A stretch of DNA of 64,000 nt from Streptomyces ureilyticus (GTDB lineage Bacteria; Actinomycetota; Actinomycetes; Streptomycetales; Streptomycetaceae). Positions 8,462-18,898 of this stretch are shown here, in pieces. Position numbers and translations under genes: made by a program. Numbering within the stretch: position 1 is the stretch's first letter; each line of letters opens with the position of its first letter. The stretch spans positions 1 to 64,000 of the forward strand of contig NZ_JAAKZX010000002.1 in the NCBI RefSeq assembly GCF_011045025.1, read 5' to 3'. Below the pieces are notes generated by a model that was given only the letters and a program-made list of their open reading frames with translations, had not been told where the DNA came from and ran no database searches.

Positions 8462-8770
8462 TCATGGCGGTGGATCAGCCGACCACTGAAATCCAACTCC
8501 CGTACGACAGAAGAGATATGGCACCGCGCCAGCGCCCCGGCACACGGACACGGCCGGGCGAAGCGCGATACGGTAGAAGAGCGAGTGGAACAGGTCCAGT
8601 TCCTGGCCGTCCGGCCCGACCAGGACCTCCTCGCCGAGGAACGGCTCCCAGCCCAGGGACTCCCCCACGATGCGGTGGCTGCGCGCCTTGCCCTCGTAGA
8701 AACGCGACCCGATGACCCGCAGGCCCTCGTGGGCCTCCCAGGCGCCTTCATAGGTGTACATGACCTGGTT
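8462..8770 (-). pseudogene. 3' remnant of an unrecognised gene cut by the IS element
   Basis: Downstream of the IS right-end hairpin the tnpB frame continues for about 100 codons into text that reads like a normal soluble protein (MYTYEGAWEAHEGLRVIGSR, later GEEVLVGPDGQELDLFHS), then less convincing residues to the TGA at 8462. I read this as the 3' part of a host gene whose 5' part was lost or displaced by the insertion; no matching 5' half is visible beyond the left end of the element (10280-10365). Family not recognised. Confidence 0.5.
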
Positions 8771-10102
8771 TTGGAGTGCTCTCCCCCCTTCGCAAGCTCG
8801 GGAAGGAGATTCCCACCTACCTTGCGGCGGCGGGCTTGACGCGACGCGACGAGCGCGCCTAACGACTGCCCTCCCGGCAGCCGGGATCGCCGCGAGGCCG
8901 ATCCGGTACAGATGCAAGATGTTCCGCGCCGCGTTGTGATCGGCATTGCCCGACCAGCCGCAGTCCGGGTTCTTGCACACGAACACGGCCTGGGACTCTC
9001 GGCCGCCGGGCGTGGTGCATCCGCAGGCCGAGCAGCGCCGGGAGGTGCCGGGGGCGGGGACCTTGACCAGGGCGCCGCCGTGCCGGGCGGTCTTGTACGC
9101 CAGCATGGTGACCGTGCGTCCCCACGCCTCGGCGACGATGGCGCGGTTCAGCCCGGCCTTCTGGGCGACATTCTTCCCCGGCACCTCGACGGTGCCCCGG
9201 GCCGACGTGACCATGTTCGTGATGGTGAGTGCTTCGACCGCCACCGTGCCGTAGGTGCGGGCGATGGCGGTGGTCGTCTGGTGCTGCCAGTCGGCGGCTC
9301 GTCGCTTGGCTTTCGCTCGGAGCTGGGCGATCTGGTCAAAGGTGTGCTGCAGGCGGCGCGAGGTGCGCTCGCCGGGTTCGCGGTGCTGTTTGCGGTGGGC
9401 GGCGCGCTGTTCCAGGCGCAGGAGCTTGGCCTGTTCCTGCTCGGTCAGCCACTGCCCGTGCTCGTACGTGGTCCCGTCGGAGAGGGCGAGCGGCACGGTG
9501 ACGCCCACATCGATCCCGACCTCCGGGCCGGTGTGAGGCTCGGGCGTGGCTTCCCCGGTCGTCACGCGGAAGGCGATGTGCCAGCCGAGCGCGTCCTTGA
9601 TCAGCCGGGCTCCGGTGATCCGGTTCTCGGTGCCGGCGTGCCTGCCGGCGGGGAGGTCTTTGGTCCAGCGGAACTTCACGCGGCCGATCTTGGGCAGGTT
9701 GACCATGCCCCAGCGGCGGTGCACCCGCACCACGTGCAGGTCGCGGCCCTGCGGGATGTCGATGCTCATCCTGGTGCGGAAGCGGGCCTTGAACTCTGGT
9801 GCCCGAGCCCGGCCCTCCCAGCAGTTCTTCCACGCCTGGAAGTACGTTTTCAACACCGCCTGGGCGGCCTGGGCGGGCAGCACGGCGAGGAAATCGAGGG
9901 CCTGGCGGGCCTGCCGGATCGCGGCGTCCGCGTTGGCCAGGGTCCGCTGGTCCTTGGGCATCATCTGCCACCAGGCGTGCAGCAGGTTCCACAGGGTGCG
10001 GGCCGCATGCGCCCGGGCATCGGCCTTCGACACCTCGGTGGGCGACAGCGCAAGTCGGGCACGGTGCCCGAACTGCCGTGTGACCAAGGTGCCCTGACTC
10101 AC
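8462..10102 (-). CDS. tnpB: IS200/IS605-family TnpB RNA-guided nuclease, with read-through tail
   Basis: GTG at 10102 is preceded by GAGGGGG. The frame codes for 546 residues, of which about 440 are TnpB: N-terminal helical/OrfB_IS605 domain, split RuvC with D198 (GIDVG), E290 (VEALTI) and D388 (GNADHNAARN), and a CxxC...CxxxxC zinc ribbon (CSACG / CKNPDC) just before the last RuvC Asp. All catalytic positions are intact. No tnpA Y1 transposase is nearby, so this is an IS1341-type solo tnpB element. The last ~100 residues are host sequence beyond the element's right-end hairpin. In the family TnpB acts as an omega/reRNA-guided DNA endonuclease that favours retention of its element. Confidence 0.88.
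   Translation of the reverse strand: MSQGTLVTRQFGHRARLALSPTEVSKADARAHAARTLWNLLHAWWQMMPKDQRTLANADAAIRQARQALDFLAVLPAQAAQAVLKTYFQAWKNCWEGRARAPEFKARFRTRMSIDIPQGRDLHVVRVHRRWGMVNLPKIGRVKFRWTKDLPAGRHAGTENRITGARLIKDALGWHIAFRVTTGEATPEPHTGPEVGIDVGVTVPLALSDGTTYEHGQWLTEQEQAKLLRLEQRAAHRKQHREPGERTSRRLQHTFDQIAQLRAKAKRRAADWQHQTTTAIARTYGTVAVEALTITNMVTSARGTVEVPGKNVAQKAGLNRAIVAEAWGRTVTMLAYKTARHGGALVKVPAPGTSRRCSACGCTTPGGRESQAVFVCKNPDCGWSGNADHNAARNILHLYRIGLAAIPAAGRAVVRRARRVASSPPPQGRWESPSRACEGGRALQNQVMYTYEGAWEAHEGLRVIGSRFYEGKARSHRIVGESLGWEPFLGEEVLVGPDGQELDLFHSLFYRIALRPAVSVCRGAGAVPYLFCRTGVGFQWSADPPP
8800..8814 (-). ncRNA. IS right-end hairpin; probable 3' end of reRNA (omega RNA)
   Basis: GGGAA-nnnnn-TTCCC hairpin overlapping the 3' coding end of tnpB. 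In the family, the guide RNA scaffold overlaps the tnpB 3' end and the right end, with the guide read from the adjacent flank. The position fits; expression of an RNA is inferred. The presumed guide would be the bases immediately below about 8775. Confidence 0.4.
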
Positions 10103-10260
10103 AACACGCGCCCCCTCGATAGTTCGCCCGACACTCACAAGAACGAGCGAGGCCCTCAAAGGTCACCCGACTGGCCCCGGTGATGCGGCAGCCCGCCACC
10201 AGCCACCGCTCAGGGCGCATCCGAAGGAGCAAGAGAAATCGGTCCCTATTGAAGCTAGAA

Positions 10261-10278
10261 GCCACTACGGGAAGTGGC
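10261..10278. repeat. Hairpin near IS left end
   Basis: GCCACT-ACGGGA-AGTGGC, a 6-bp stem about 160 bases upstream of the tnpB start, in the position expected for the left-end hairpin recognised by Y1 transposases. Confidence 0.35.
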
Positions 10279-10326
10279 GAACGTGATCTTAGAGACCGGT
10301 TGTCCTGAAGCGCCGGAGATGAGGGC

Positions 10327-10363
10327 TTGGCCGAGCCGGGCTCAGGGGGCTTGGCTCGGCCAA
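10327..10363 (-). terminator. Hairpin terminator after lacI-type gene
   Basis: TTGGCCGAGCC and GGCTCGGCCAA form a perfect 11-bp stem (10327-10337 with 10353-10363) three bases after the stop of the LacI-family gene. No T-run, as is common in high-GC actinomycetes. Confidence 0.8.
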
Positions 10364-10365
10364 AC

Positions 10366-11448
10366 TCAACGGCCGCGCCGACGGGTCGAGTCACGCAGCA
10401 CCACATGCGTACCAAGCACCAGGTGCTGACTGTCAGGGAGTTCATCCCGGTGCAGCGCCAGCCGGACCGCAGCACGTCCCAGTTCCTCCTGCGGAACGTT
10501 GACGGTGGTAAGCGCCGGGTAGACGTCCCGGGCCACGGGAATGTCGTCGTATCCTGCGACGGCGACGTCATCCGGGATACGCCGCCCACCCTCCCGCAAG
10601 GCCTGGATCACCCCGGCCGCAACCATGTCCGTGGCCGCGAAAACCGCCGTGAACTCCCGCCCAGCGGCGAGGAGTTGACGCGCCAGCTGATAGCCGACCG
10701 ACCGAGAGAAGGCACCGTCCACGATCAGCTCAGGATCAGGCGTGAGACCGAGCAGTTCATGGGCCCGCGTGAAACCGCTGATCCGCTGCCCACTGGTGGA
10801 CAGCCCAGGCATCCGGCCCACGTACGCGATACGCCGGTGCCCCGACGACAACAGGTGGGTGGTCATGGCGAAGGCGCCGCCCTCGTTGTCGTAGTCGACG
10901 ACCGTGGCCGGTATGCCCGGCCCGAGCGGCGGCCTGCCGACCAGCACGAGCCGCGAACCCACCCGGTCCAGGCCGTGCGCGAAGTGCGTCATCCGCTCCT
11001 GGTACGCCTTGTCCTCCCAGGCCCCGCCGACCACGATCACGGCGTCGGCGCGCTGCTCACGCATGGTCTCGACGACGGCGAGCACACGCTTAGGGTCGCC
11101 GTGCGTGGTGCACAGCATGCACAACCGGCCCTCCTCGGAGGCCTGTTCCTCCACTCCGCGCGCGATATGGGCGTAGAAGGGCCCGGTCACATCGTCGACC
11201 ACGAACGCGACGGTCTTGTTCGTCGAACCGCCGAGCGCCCGGGCATGCGCGTTGACCACGTAGTCCAGCTCGCGCATGGCCTTGAGCACCCGGGCGCGCG
11301 TGCCGGCGGCGACCGGGTAGGTACCGCCCAGGACACGGGAGACCGTGGAGGCGGAGACGCCCGCTCGCGCGGCAACGTCCCTGACGGTGGACGCGTCACT
11401 GCCCGTGGGCGCGCCCCTGCTCGCCTCCGGTCCCGACCTTTTGGCCAC
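10366..11448 (-). CDS. LacI-family transcriptional regulator
   Basis: 360 residues. The N-terminal helix-turn-helix (TVRDVAARAGVSASTVSRVL, about residues 21-40) and hinge helix are canonical, and the rest is a periplasmic-binding-protein-like sugar-sensor domain ending with VNVPQEELGRAA and LR.ST. It lies downstream of, and on the same strand as, a 2-hydroxyacid dehydrogenase whose promoter carries GAAAGCGCTTTC, the kind of site LacI/GalR regulators bind, so that gene is its most likely target (inference). The same core palindrome also occurs at 48245 before a secreted esterase. Confidence 0.93.
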   Translation of the reverse strand: MAKRSGPEASRGAPTGSDASTVRDVAARAGVSASTVSRVLGGTYPVAAGTRARVLKAMRELDYVVNAHARALGGSTNKTVAFVVDDVTGPFYAHIARGVEEQASEEGRLCMLCTTHGDPKRVLAVVETMREQRADAVIVVGGAWEDKAYQERMTHFAHGLDRVGSRLVLVGRPPLGPGIPATVVDYDNEGGAFAMTTHLLSSGHRRIAYVGRMPGLSTSGQRISGFTRAHELLGLTPDPELIVDGAFSRSVGYQLARQLLAAGREFTAVFAATDMVAAGVIQALREGGRRIPDDVAVAGYDDIPVARDVYPALTTVNVPQEELGRAAVRLALHRDELPDSQHLVLGTHVVLRDSTRRRGR

Positions 11449-11625
11449 CGCTCGGCCACCTCCCCGTTTTTGGTGCAGGTCACCCTACGAGACCCGGCGT
11501 GGTCCGACCCCAGGGCACCCAGCTGCGACGTGCACCACCGGCTCACCCCGGCGTCTCCTGCCGTACGAGCCCCACCGACCAAGGCGACGCGAACTGGGCG
11601 GCGGCAAGGGCGCGTACGGCGATCG

Positions 11626-12708
11626 TCACGCGGCGCGCCCCAACTCCGCTTGGTCAACGCGGTGGGCGAGGCCGCGCCCGGCAAGCAGCCGCTCCACCTC
11701 CTCAACGACGGTGAGCCCGAGACGCGCCACCTCGTTGCCCTGCGAGCCCGCGAGGTGCGGGGTGATGAACGCGTTCGGCAGGTCGAAGAGCGGCGAGTCG
11801 GCGGGCAGCGGCTCGGGGTCGGTGACGTCGAGGATCGCGCTGATCCGCCCGGTGCGCAGTTCGTCGATGAGCGCGTCGTGGTCGAGGAGCGCGCCGCGCG
11901 CGGTGTTGATGAGCACGGATCCGTCTGGCATCAGGGCGAGTTCGCGGCGGCCGATCAGATGGCGGGTCTCGGGTGTGTCCGGGGCGTGGACGGTGACGAT
12001 GTCGGAGGTCCGCAGCAGGTCGTCGAGCGGCAGCAGGGGTACGCCGAGCGCCGCGGCCCCCGCCTCGTCGACGTACGGATCGGTGAGGCTCGGCCGCAGG
12101 TCGAAGGGGCGCAGCAACTCGATGAGGCGGCGGCCGATGCGGGAGGCGCCGATGACGCCGACGCGTCGGCCGTAGTTGCCGATGCCGGGGACGATCCCCC
12201 AGCCGGGGTGGGCCCGTTCGGCTCTGAGGCGCTCCCTGCTCGTGAAGAGGTCCTTGCCCGCGAGAAGGATCATGGCGAGCGTGTACTCGGCGACGGGCAG
12301 CGCGTTCGCGTCGGCGGCCGAGGAGACGGCGATCCCGCGTTCCCACACGGCGGGCGTGGTGAAGCCCTTCACGGAGCCCGCGGCGTGCAGGATCGCCCGC
12401 AGCTTCGGCGCCGCCTCGAGCACCGCCTCGTCGATGCGGGGGCAGCCCCAGCCGGTGACGAGGACCTCGGTCCTGGCGAGCACGTCCCGTACGCGCGGGT
12501 CGGCGAAGCTGTTCTCGACCACCAGAGTGGGATCGATTTCCACGGCGTCACGCAGGCGCGCCAGCACCTCCGCCGGAAAGACGTGCGGCACGTTCTCGGC
12601 GCTCATGGCGAACAGCGCGACGGGGCGCTCACGTTGGGGTGAGGAGCTTCCCGGGGAATGCTCGGGCAACGAACTGGCCTCCGGCTCGGTGAGGTGGATA
12701 TGGCGCAC
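11626..12708 (-). CDS. D-isomer-specific 2-hydroxyacid dehydrogenase
   Basis: 360 residues. NAD(P)-binding glycine motif GVIGASRIGRR sits in the centre, with the family catalytic Arg in NTARGALLD, Glu in DVTDPEPLP and His in TPHLAGSQG. It reduces 2-keto acids or oxidises 2-hydroxy acids; the sugar-acid context suggested by the linked LacI regulator would fit a glyoxylate/hydroxypyruvate or uronate-derived substrate, but that is inference. The N-terminal 30 residues before ERPVALFAMS are Ser/Pro/Glu rich, so translation may start further in. Confidence 0.9.
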   Translation of the reverse strand: MRHIHLTEPEASSLPEHSPGSSSPQRERPVALFAMSAENVPHVFPAEVLARLRDAVEIDPTLVVENSFADPRVRDVLARTEVLVTGWGCPRIDEAVLEAAPKLRAILHAAGSVKGFTTPAVWERGIAVSSAADANALPVAEYTLAMILLAGKDLFTSRERLRAERAHPGWGIVPGIGNYGRRVGVIGASRIGRRLIELLRPFDLRPSLTDPYVDEAGAAALGVPLLPLDDLLRTSDIVTVHAPDTPETRHLIGRRELALMPDGSVLINTARGALLDHDALIDELRTGRISAILDVTDPEPLPADSPLFDLPNAFITPHLAGSQGNEVARLGLTVVEEVERLLAGRGLAHRVDQAELGRAA

Positions 12709-12758
12709 GGCCTATGGCAACCGGTCTCTACGGTATGGGTGGTTGAGCAAGAGGGTCA

Positions 12759-13412
12759 ATGCACATGAAAGCGCTTTCTGACGCCTGGCAGTGCGCAGAC
12801 CTCCGGCCGGGCTGCACACGGGTGGCGCGTAAGGCCAAGGGCCGATCAGGCGGCGTCCGCAGCGCCCCGACCACAGACGTCCGCCCCGCCGCCGGTGTCG
12901 CCGAGCTGCTGCCACTGCCCGGACCGCTGCGCCGCTTCTTGCTGCGGCAACTGCTGCGGCACCTCATCCCGGACGCCAACGGGTACTTCTTCACCAACAC
13001 TCAAGGAAAGATCAAGGACCGACTGCGCACGACCCTCAACGCCGTGGCCGGGCCCGTCGTGGTGGTCAGCCACAGCCTTGGCACTGTCGTTGCCTACGAC
13101 GTGCTCAGCGAGGCCGGCTTTGCTCAGAAGGACGTCCCGCTGTTCATCACGCTGGGCTCGCCCCTGGGCTACACCGAGATCCAGGACGTCATCACCCGGC
13201 CATTGCGCATTCCCGCCCCGGTCCGATTGTGGACGAACTTTGCCGACCCGCTTGACCTCGTCACGCTGGACACCACCTTGGCCGACGACTTCAGGGGCGC
13301 GGCGAAGGTGATCGCCGACATCAGGGTGGACAACCCCTCGCCGAACAACCATGCGTCCTGCGGCTATCTGCGATCCCGCCACGTGCGTGACGCTGTGACC
13401 GCGGCAGCGTGA
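12759..13412 (+). pseudogene. 5'-truncated alpha/beta hydrolase
   Basis: The conserved part begins near base 12899 (AELLPLPGPLRRFLLRQLLR) and includes the nucleophile elbow VSHSLGTVVAYDVL, LGSPLGYTE, a late Asp (NFADPLDLV) and NNHASCGYL with the likely catalytic His. Homologues in this family start with an HGVG-containing strand that supplies the oxyanion hole, about 100 residues that are absent here. The first 45 codons of the open frame are unrelated sequence that includes the operator at 12767. It is therefore a gene remnant rather than a working enzyme. A strong terminator hairpin follows it directly. Confidence 0.7.
12767..12778. promoter_or_regulatory. LacI-type operator palindrome
   Basis: GAAAGCGCTTTC, a perfect 12-bp palindrome with the central CG of LacI/GalR/CcpA operators, 59 bases upstream of the 2-hydroxyacid dehydrogenase start. 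Confidence 0.7.
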
Positions 13413-13419
13413 CGACGCG

Positions 13420-13453
13420 AAATGTGACAGTGCGGCACCCGACTGTCACATTT
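13420..13453 (+). terminator. Rho-independent terminator
   Basis: AAATGTGACAGT and ACTGTCACATTT form a perfect 12-bp stem with a 10-base loop, ending in TTTT, 8 bases after the hydrolase remnant. Confidence 0.8.
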
Positions 13454-13586
13454 TGCCGCGACAGCCTACCGGGGTCCGGCACCATCGGCCGATGTGCCCG
13501 CACTGCCGCGAGGGTTCGCCTACGTCGGCCGAGCGGCGGTGTACCGCTCGGACCACTGCACAATCTTCCCTCCCCGATTCCCTCCC

Positions 13587-16032
<2,446 letters not shown>

Positions 16033-16074
16033 CGTCCAGGCATGCCCGTAGCCGAGCCCCTCTTTCTACAACCC

Positions 16075-16097
16075 CTTTCCTAACCCCTTGTCGAAAG
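16075..16097. promoter_or_regulatory. Operator-like motif upstream of ROK gene
   Basis: CTTTC-N13-GAAAG enclosing AACCCCTTGTCGAA. The core AACCCCTTGYCGAA recurs at 17497-17510 before the binding-protein gene, as expected for a shared ROK operator with autoregulation. Confidence 0.5.
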
Positions 16098-16179
16098 TCC
16101 GTTGCAGGCCATAGCCTTGCGCCGCGCCGGGGCCGACGTGGCTCGGCACGGGTCTGAAGGGATCAAGGGGGGCCACCCG

Positions 16180-17415
16180 GTGAAGCGCACATCCCGCGAC
16201 ATACGCACCGCGAACCGCTATGAGGTGCTGCGCCAGATCATCGCCGAGTCGCCCACCTCCCGGCAGGAGCTGGCGGCCGCCACGGGGCTGAGTCTGGCCA
16301 CGGTGGCGACGCTGGTCGGTGAGCTGCTGGATCTCGGGTTGCTCACCGAGGTCGGGTTCGAGGACTCGGCGGGGGGCCGCCCGCGGGGCCTCGTGGCCGT
16401 CAACGCGTCGGGGGGCGCGTTGATCGGCGTGGACATCGCGGAGACGTACGTACGCGTCGAGCTGTTCGACCTCGCGCTGAATGTGCTGGCTCGCGCGGAC
16501 GAGGACATGCGCCCAGGTGAGAGCCGTCCGGCGCAGGTCGTGGGGCATGTCGCCACGGCCGTCGACTCGGTCGTCGCGCAGGCCGGGGTCGAGTGTGCGC
16601 GCGTGCTCGGGGTCGGGGTCAGCGTGCCGGGGCAGGTGGACCGCGCCACCGGCATCGCGGAGTACGCGCCGAACTGGGACTGGCACGACGTGCCCCTGCT
16701 CGGTCTGCTCTCCGAGCAGATCTCGCACCCCCTGTATCTCGACAATCCGCTGCGCGCCTGCGCGGTCGCCGAGCTGTGGTTCGGTGCGGCCCGCGGGCGC
16801 GGGGACGCCGTGGTGGTGAATCTCGGTACGGGGGTGGGCGCCGGGCTCGCCCTCGGTGGCGGGCTCCATCGCGGGGTCAGCAACAGCGCGGGCGAATGGG
16901 GCCACACCACGCTCGTACTGGACGGGCGGCTCTGTCACTGCGGCAACCACGGGTGCGTGGAGACGTATGTGGGAGCGCCCGGAATCATGCTGAACCTAAG
17001 GGAGTTGAGCCCGCGCAGCCCGCTGCTCCACCCCGAGGACCAGACGGCGACCATCGACGCCCTGGCCCGTGGAGTCGCCGCCCAGGATCCGGTGGCGGTC
17101 AAGGTGGTCCGGGACACGGCCCGTTACCTCGGTGCCGGCATCGCGGATCTGGTGAATCTGCTCAACCCCGAGGTTGTCGTGCTCAGCAGCTGGGTCGCGG
17201 CCGCCCTCGGCGAACCCCTGCTCGAGGAGGTCCGCGAGGCGGTGGCCCGGCATGCGCTGCAGCGGCCGCTGGCCGCCACCGAGATCGTCCTGTCCCCGAT
17301 TCCCACCGATCCGGTGTGCCTCGGCGCGGCGACATTCGCGCTCGAGGGCGCCCTGTCCTCGATCACGCAGAAGGCCAACCAGAGGTCCAACCGACGTACC
17401 TGGTCCAAGCAGTAA
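16180..17415 (+). CDS. ROK-family transcriptional regulator
   Basis: 411 residues from GTG 16180 (RBS AAGGGGGG). N-terminal winged HTH (TANRYEVLRQIIAESPTSRQ...LSLATVATLVGELL) is followed by the ROK sugar-binding/kinase fold: DIAETYVRVELFD, NLGTGVGAGLALGGGLHRG, EWGH and the zinc motif CHCGNHGCVE. It begins the uptake operon and the promoter motif upstream of it recurs ahead of the next gene, so it probably represses the transporter and beta-galactosidase genes until the sugar is present (inference). Confidence 0.92.
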   Translation: MKRTSRDIRTANRYEVLRQIIAESPTSRQELAAATGLSLATVATLVGELLDLGLLTEVGFEDSAGGRPRGLVAVNASGGALIGVDIAETYVRVELFDLALNVLARADEDMRPGESRPAQVVGHVATAVDSVVAQAGVECARVLGVGVSVPGQVDRATGIAEYAPNWDWHDVPLLGLLSEQISHPLYLDNPLRACAVAELWFGAARGRGDAVVVNLGTGVGAGLALGGGLHRGVSNSAGEWGHTTLVLDGRLCHCGNHGCVETYVGAPGIMLNLRELSPRSPLLHPEDQTATIDALARGVAAQDPVAVKVVRDTARYLGAGIADLVNLLNPEVVVLSSWVAAALGEPLLEEVREAVARHALQRPLAATEIVLSPIPTDPVCLGAATFALEGALSSITQKANQRSNRRTWSKQ

Positions 17416-17450
17416 CCGGCCCCGGGTCAACCCCCTCGCCGGTCCCATTC

Positions 17451-17466
17451 GTTCGGAATTCCGAAC
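17451..17466. promoter_or_regulatory. 16-bp perfect palindrome in binding-protein promoter
   Basis: GTTCGGAATTCCGAAC, centred about 150 bases upstream of the solute-binding protein start. A likely protein-binding site separate from the ROK-like motif that follows it. Confidence 0.5.
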
Positions 17467-17486
17467 CCTGTACAACGCTTCGCACA

Positions 17487-17513
17487 GGCTTCGTCCAACC
17501 CCTTGCCGAAGCC
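17487..17513. promoter_or_regulatory. Operator-like inverted repeat upstream of binding protein
   Basis: GGCTTCG-N13-CGAAGCC, a perfect 7-bp inverted repeat whose spacer contains the same AACCCCTTG core as the site at 16075. Confidence 0.6.
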
Positions 17514-17612
17514 TTAGCCGAAGGTTAACGTCCCGCACCGCACCTGAGTTTTGAGCCACCGGCTCACTGAGCGATTGCGCCGCAGCCGCACTTGAGAGAC
17601 AAGGACGTCAGC

Positions 17613-18878
17613 ATGTCGGCACTGAACAGCAACAACTGGGACCGTCGCACCGTACTGCGGGCCGCCATGGGCCTGGCCGCCACCGGCGGGCTGGCCGCGT
17701 GCGGCGGCAACACCGGCCGCTCCGAGGGAGGCGCCTCGGGCAAGAGCCTCACGCAGTACTTCCACGCGTACGGCGAGGCCGGCACGCAGGAGGCCATCAA
17801 GCGTTACGCCAAGGACTTCGACGGGGCCAACGTGGCCACGCAGTGGATCACCGGCGACAACTTCGAGAGCAAGCTGTTCTCGTCCCTGCTCACCAAGAAC
17901 GCGCCCGACGTCTTCGAGTTCCATCCGCAGCTCCAGCTGATCAGGAGCGGTCAGGTCGCCGACCTCAGCGACCTCGTCAACCCCGTCAAGGACGACTTCA
18001 ACCCCGCCGACATCAAGTCGCACACCATCGACGGGAAGATATGGGGCGTCCGCATGATCGACGACCCGCAGTTCTTCTACTACCGCAAGTCGATGCTGGA
18101 GAAGGCGGGCGTCGAGGTGCCGCAGACCCTCGACGAACTCGTCGAGGCCGCCGCCAAGCTCACCACCGACAAGGTCAAGGGCCTGTTCATCGGCAACGAC
18201 ATGGTCCAGACGCAGTACCCCCTGGTGTGGTCCTCGGGCGCGGACCAGCTCACCGCCGACAACCAGATCGCGTACCACACGGACGCCGTGGCCGAGACGC
18301 TGTCGAAGTACCGCACGATGTTCAAGGCCGGCCATCTGCTGACCGGCGCGCCCGCCGACTCCTGGGACCCCTCCGCCCTGATCCAGGGCCTCTGCGCGAT
18401 CCAGTGGTCCGGCATGTGGGCCATGCCCGCGCTGCAGAAGGCGCTCGGCGACGACCTCGGCATCTTCCCCTACCCCGTCGCCGCGGACGGGGCCAAGCCG
18501 TCCGTCTTCAACGGCGGTTGGTCGATGTTCGTGAACGCCAAGGGCAAGAACGTCGACCTGGCCAAGGAGTACGTGAAGTGGCTGTGGATCGACCAGAAGG
18601 AGCACCAGGAGGACTGGGCGCTCAGCTACGGCTTCCACGTCCCGCCGCGCCAGTCGATCGCCGAGACCGCCGACAAGCTCAAGTCGGGTCTGCCGGCTGA
18701 GGGCGTCAAGTTCTTCAACGAGTACGGACGGTTCGAGAACCCGTCCTGGACGCAGGCGATGATCACCGCGTTCGAAGAGTTGATCGCCGACGTCGTGCGC
18801 AAGGGCGTGGAGCCGGAGAAGGCCCTCGACACCGCGGATGCGAAGGTCAACCGCGAACTCAAGAAGCTCTTCGGATAG
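17613..18878 (+). CDS. ABC transporter sugar-binding lipoprotein
   Basis: 421 residues from ATG 17613 (AAGGA RBS). The N-terminus has a twin Arg followed by LAATGGLAACGG, a lipobox with the Cys near residue 32, so it is a lipoprotein anchored outside the membrane. The body is a family 1 extracellular solute-binding protein (FNGGWSMFVNAKGKNVDLAKEY, EFHPQLQ). It hands an oligosaccharide, plausibly a beta-galactoside, to the two permeases downstream. No ATPase gene is encoded here; Streptomyces sugar importers commonly share MsiK. Confidence 0.9.
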   Translation: MSALNSNNWDRRTVLRAAMGLAATGGLAACGGNTGRSEGGASGKSLTQYFHAYGEAGTQEAIKRYAKDFDGANVATQWITGDNFESKLFSSLLTKNAPDVFEFHPQLQLIRSGQVADLSDLVNPVKDDFNPADIKSHTIDGKIWGVRMIDDPQFFYYRKSMLEKAGVEVPQTLDELVEAAAKLTTDKVKGLFIGNDMVQTQYPLVWSSGADQLTADNQIAYHTDAVAETLSKYRTMFKAGHLLTGAPADSWDPSALIQGLCAIQWSGMWAMPALQKALGDDLGIFPYPVAADGAKPSVFNGGWSMFVNAKGKNVDLAKEYVKWLWIDQKEHQEDWALSYGFHVPPRQSIAETADKLKSGLPAEGVKFFNEYGRFENPSWTQAMITAFEELIADVVRKGVEPEKALDTADAKVNRELKKLFG

Positions 18879-18898
18879 GCCGCCGGACAGGTAACGAC

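Larger units (their letters stand above)
8771..10290 (-). mobile_element. IS605/IS1341-type element (tnpB only)
   Basis: Element limits are approximate. The right end is marked by the hairpin at 8800-8814 and followed within about 30 bases by the host remnant; the left end probably lies near the hairpin at 10261-10278 upstream of tnpB. IS200/IS605 elements carry subterminal hairpins rather than terminal inverted repeats and make no target duplication, consistent with what is seen. Confidence 0.6.

Noticed and set aside
10327..12642. 771-codon + strand frame across the LacI and dehydrogenase genes
   Set aside because: It runs antisense through two well-supported genes and an intergenic terminator.
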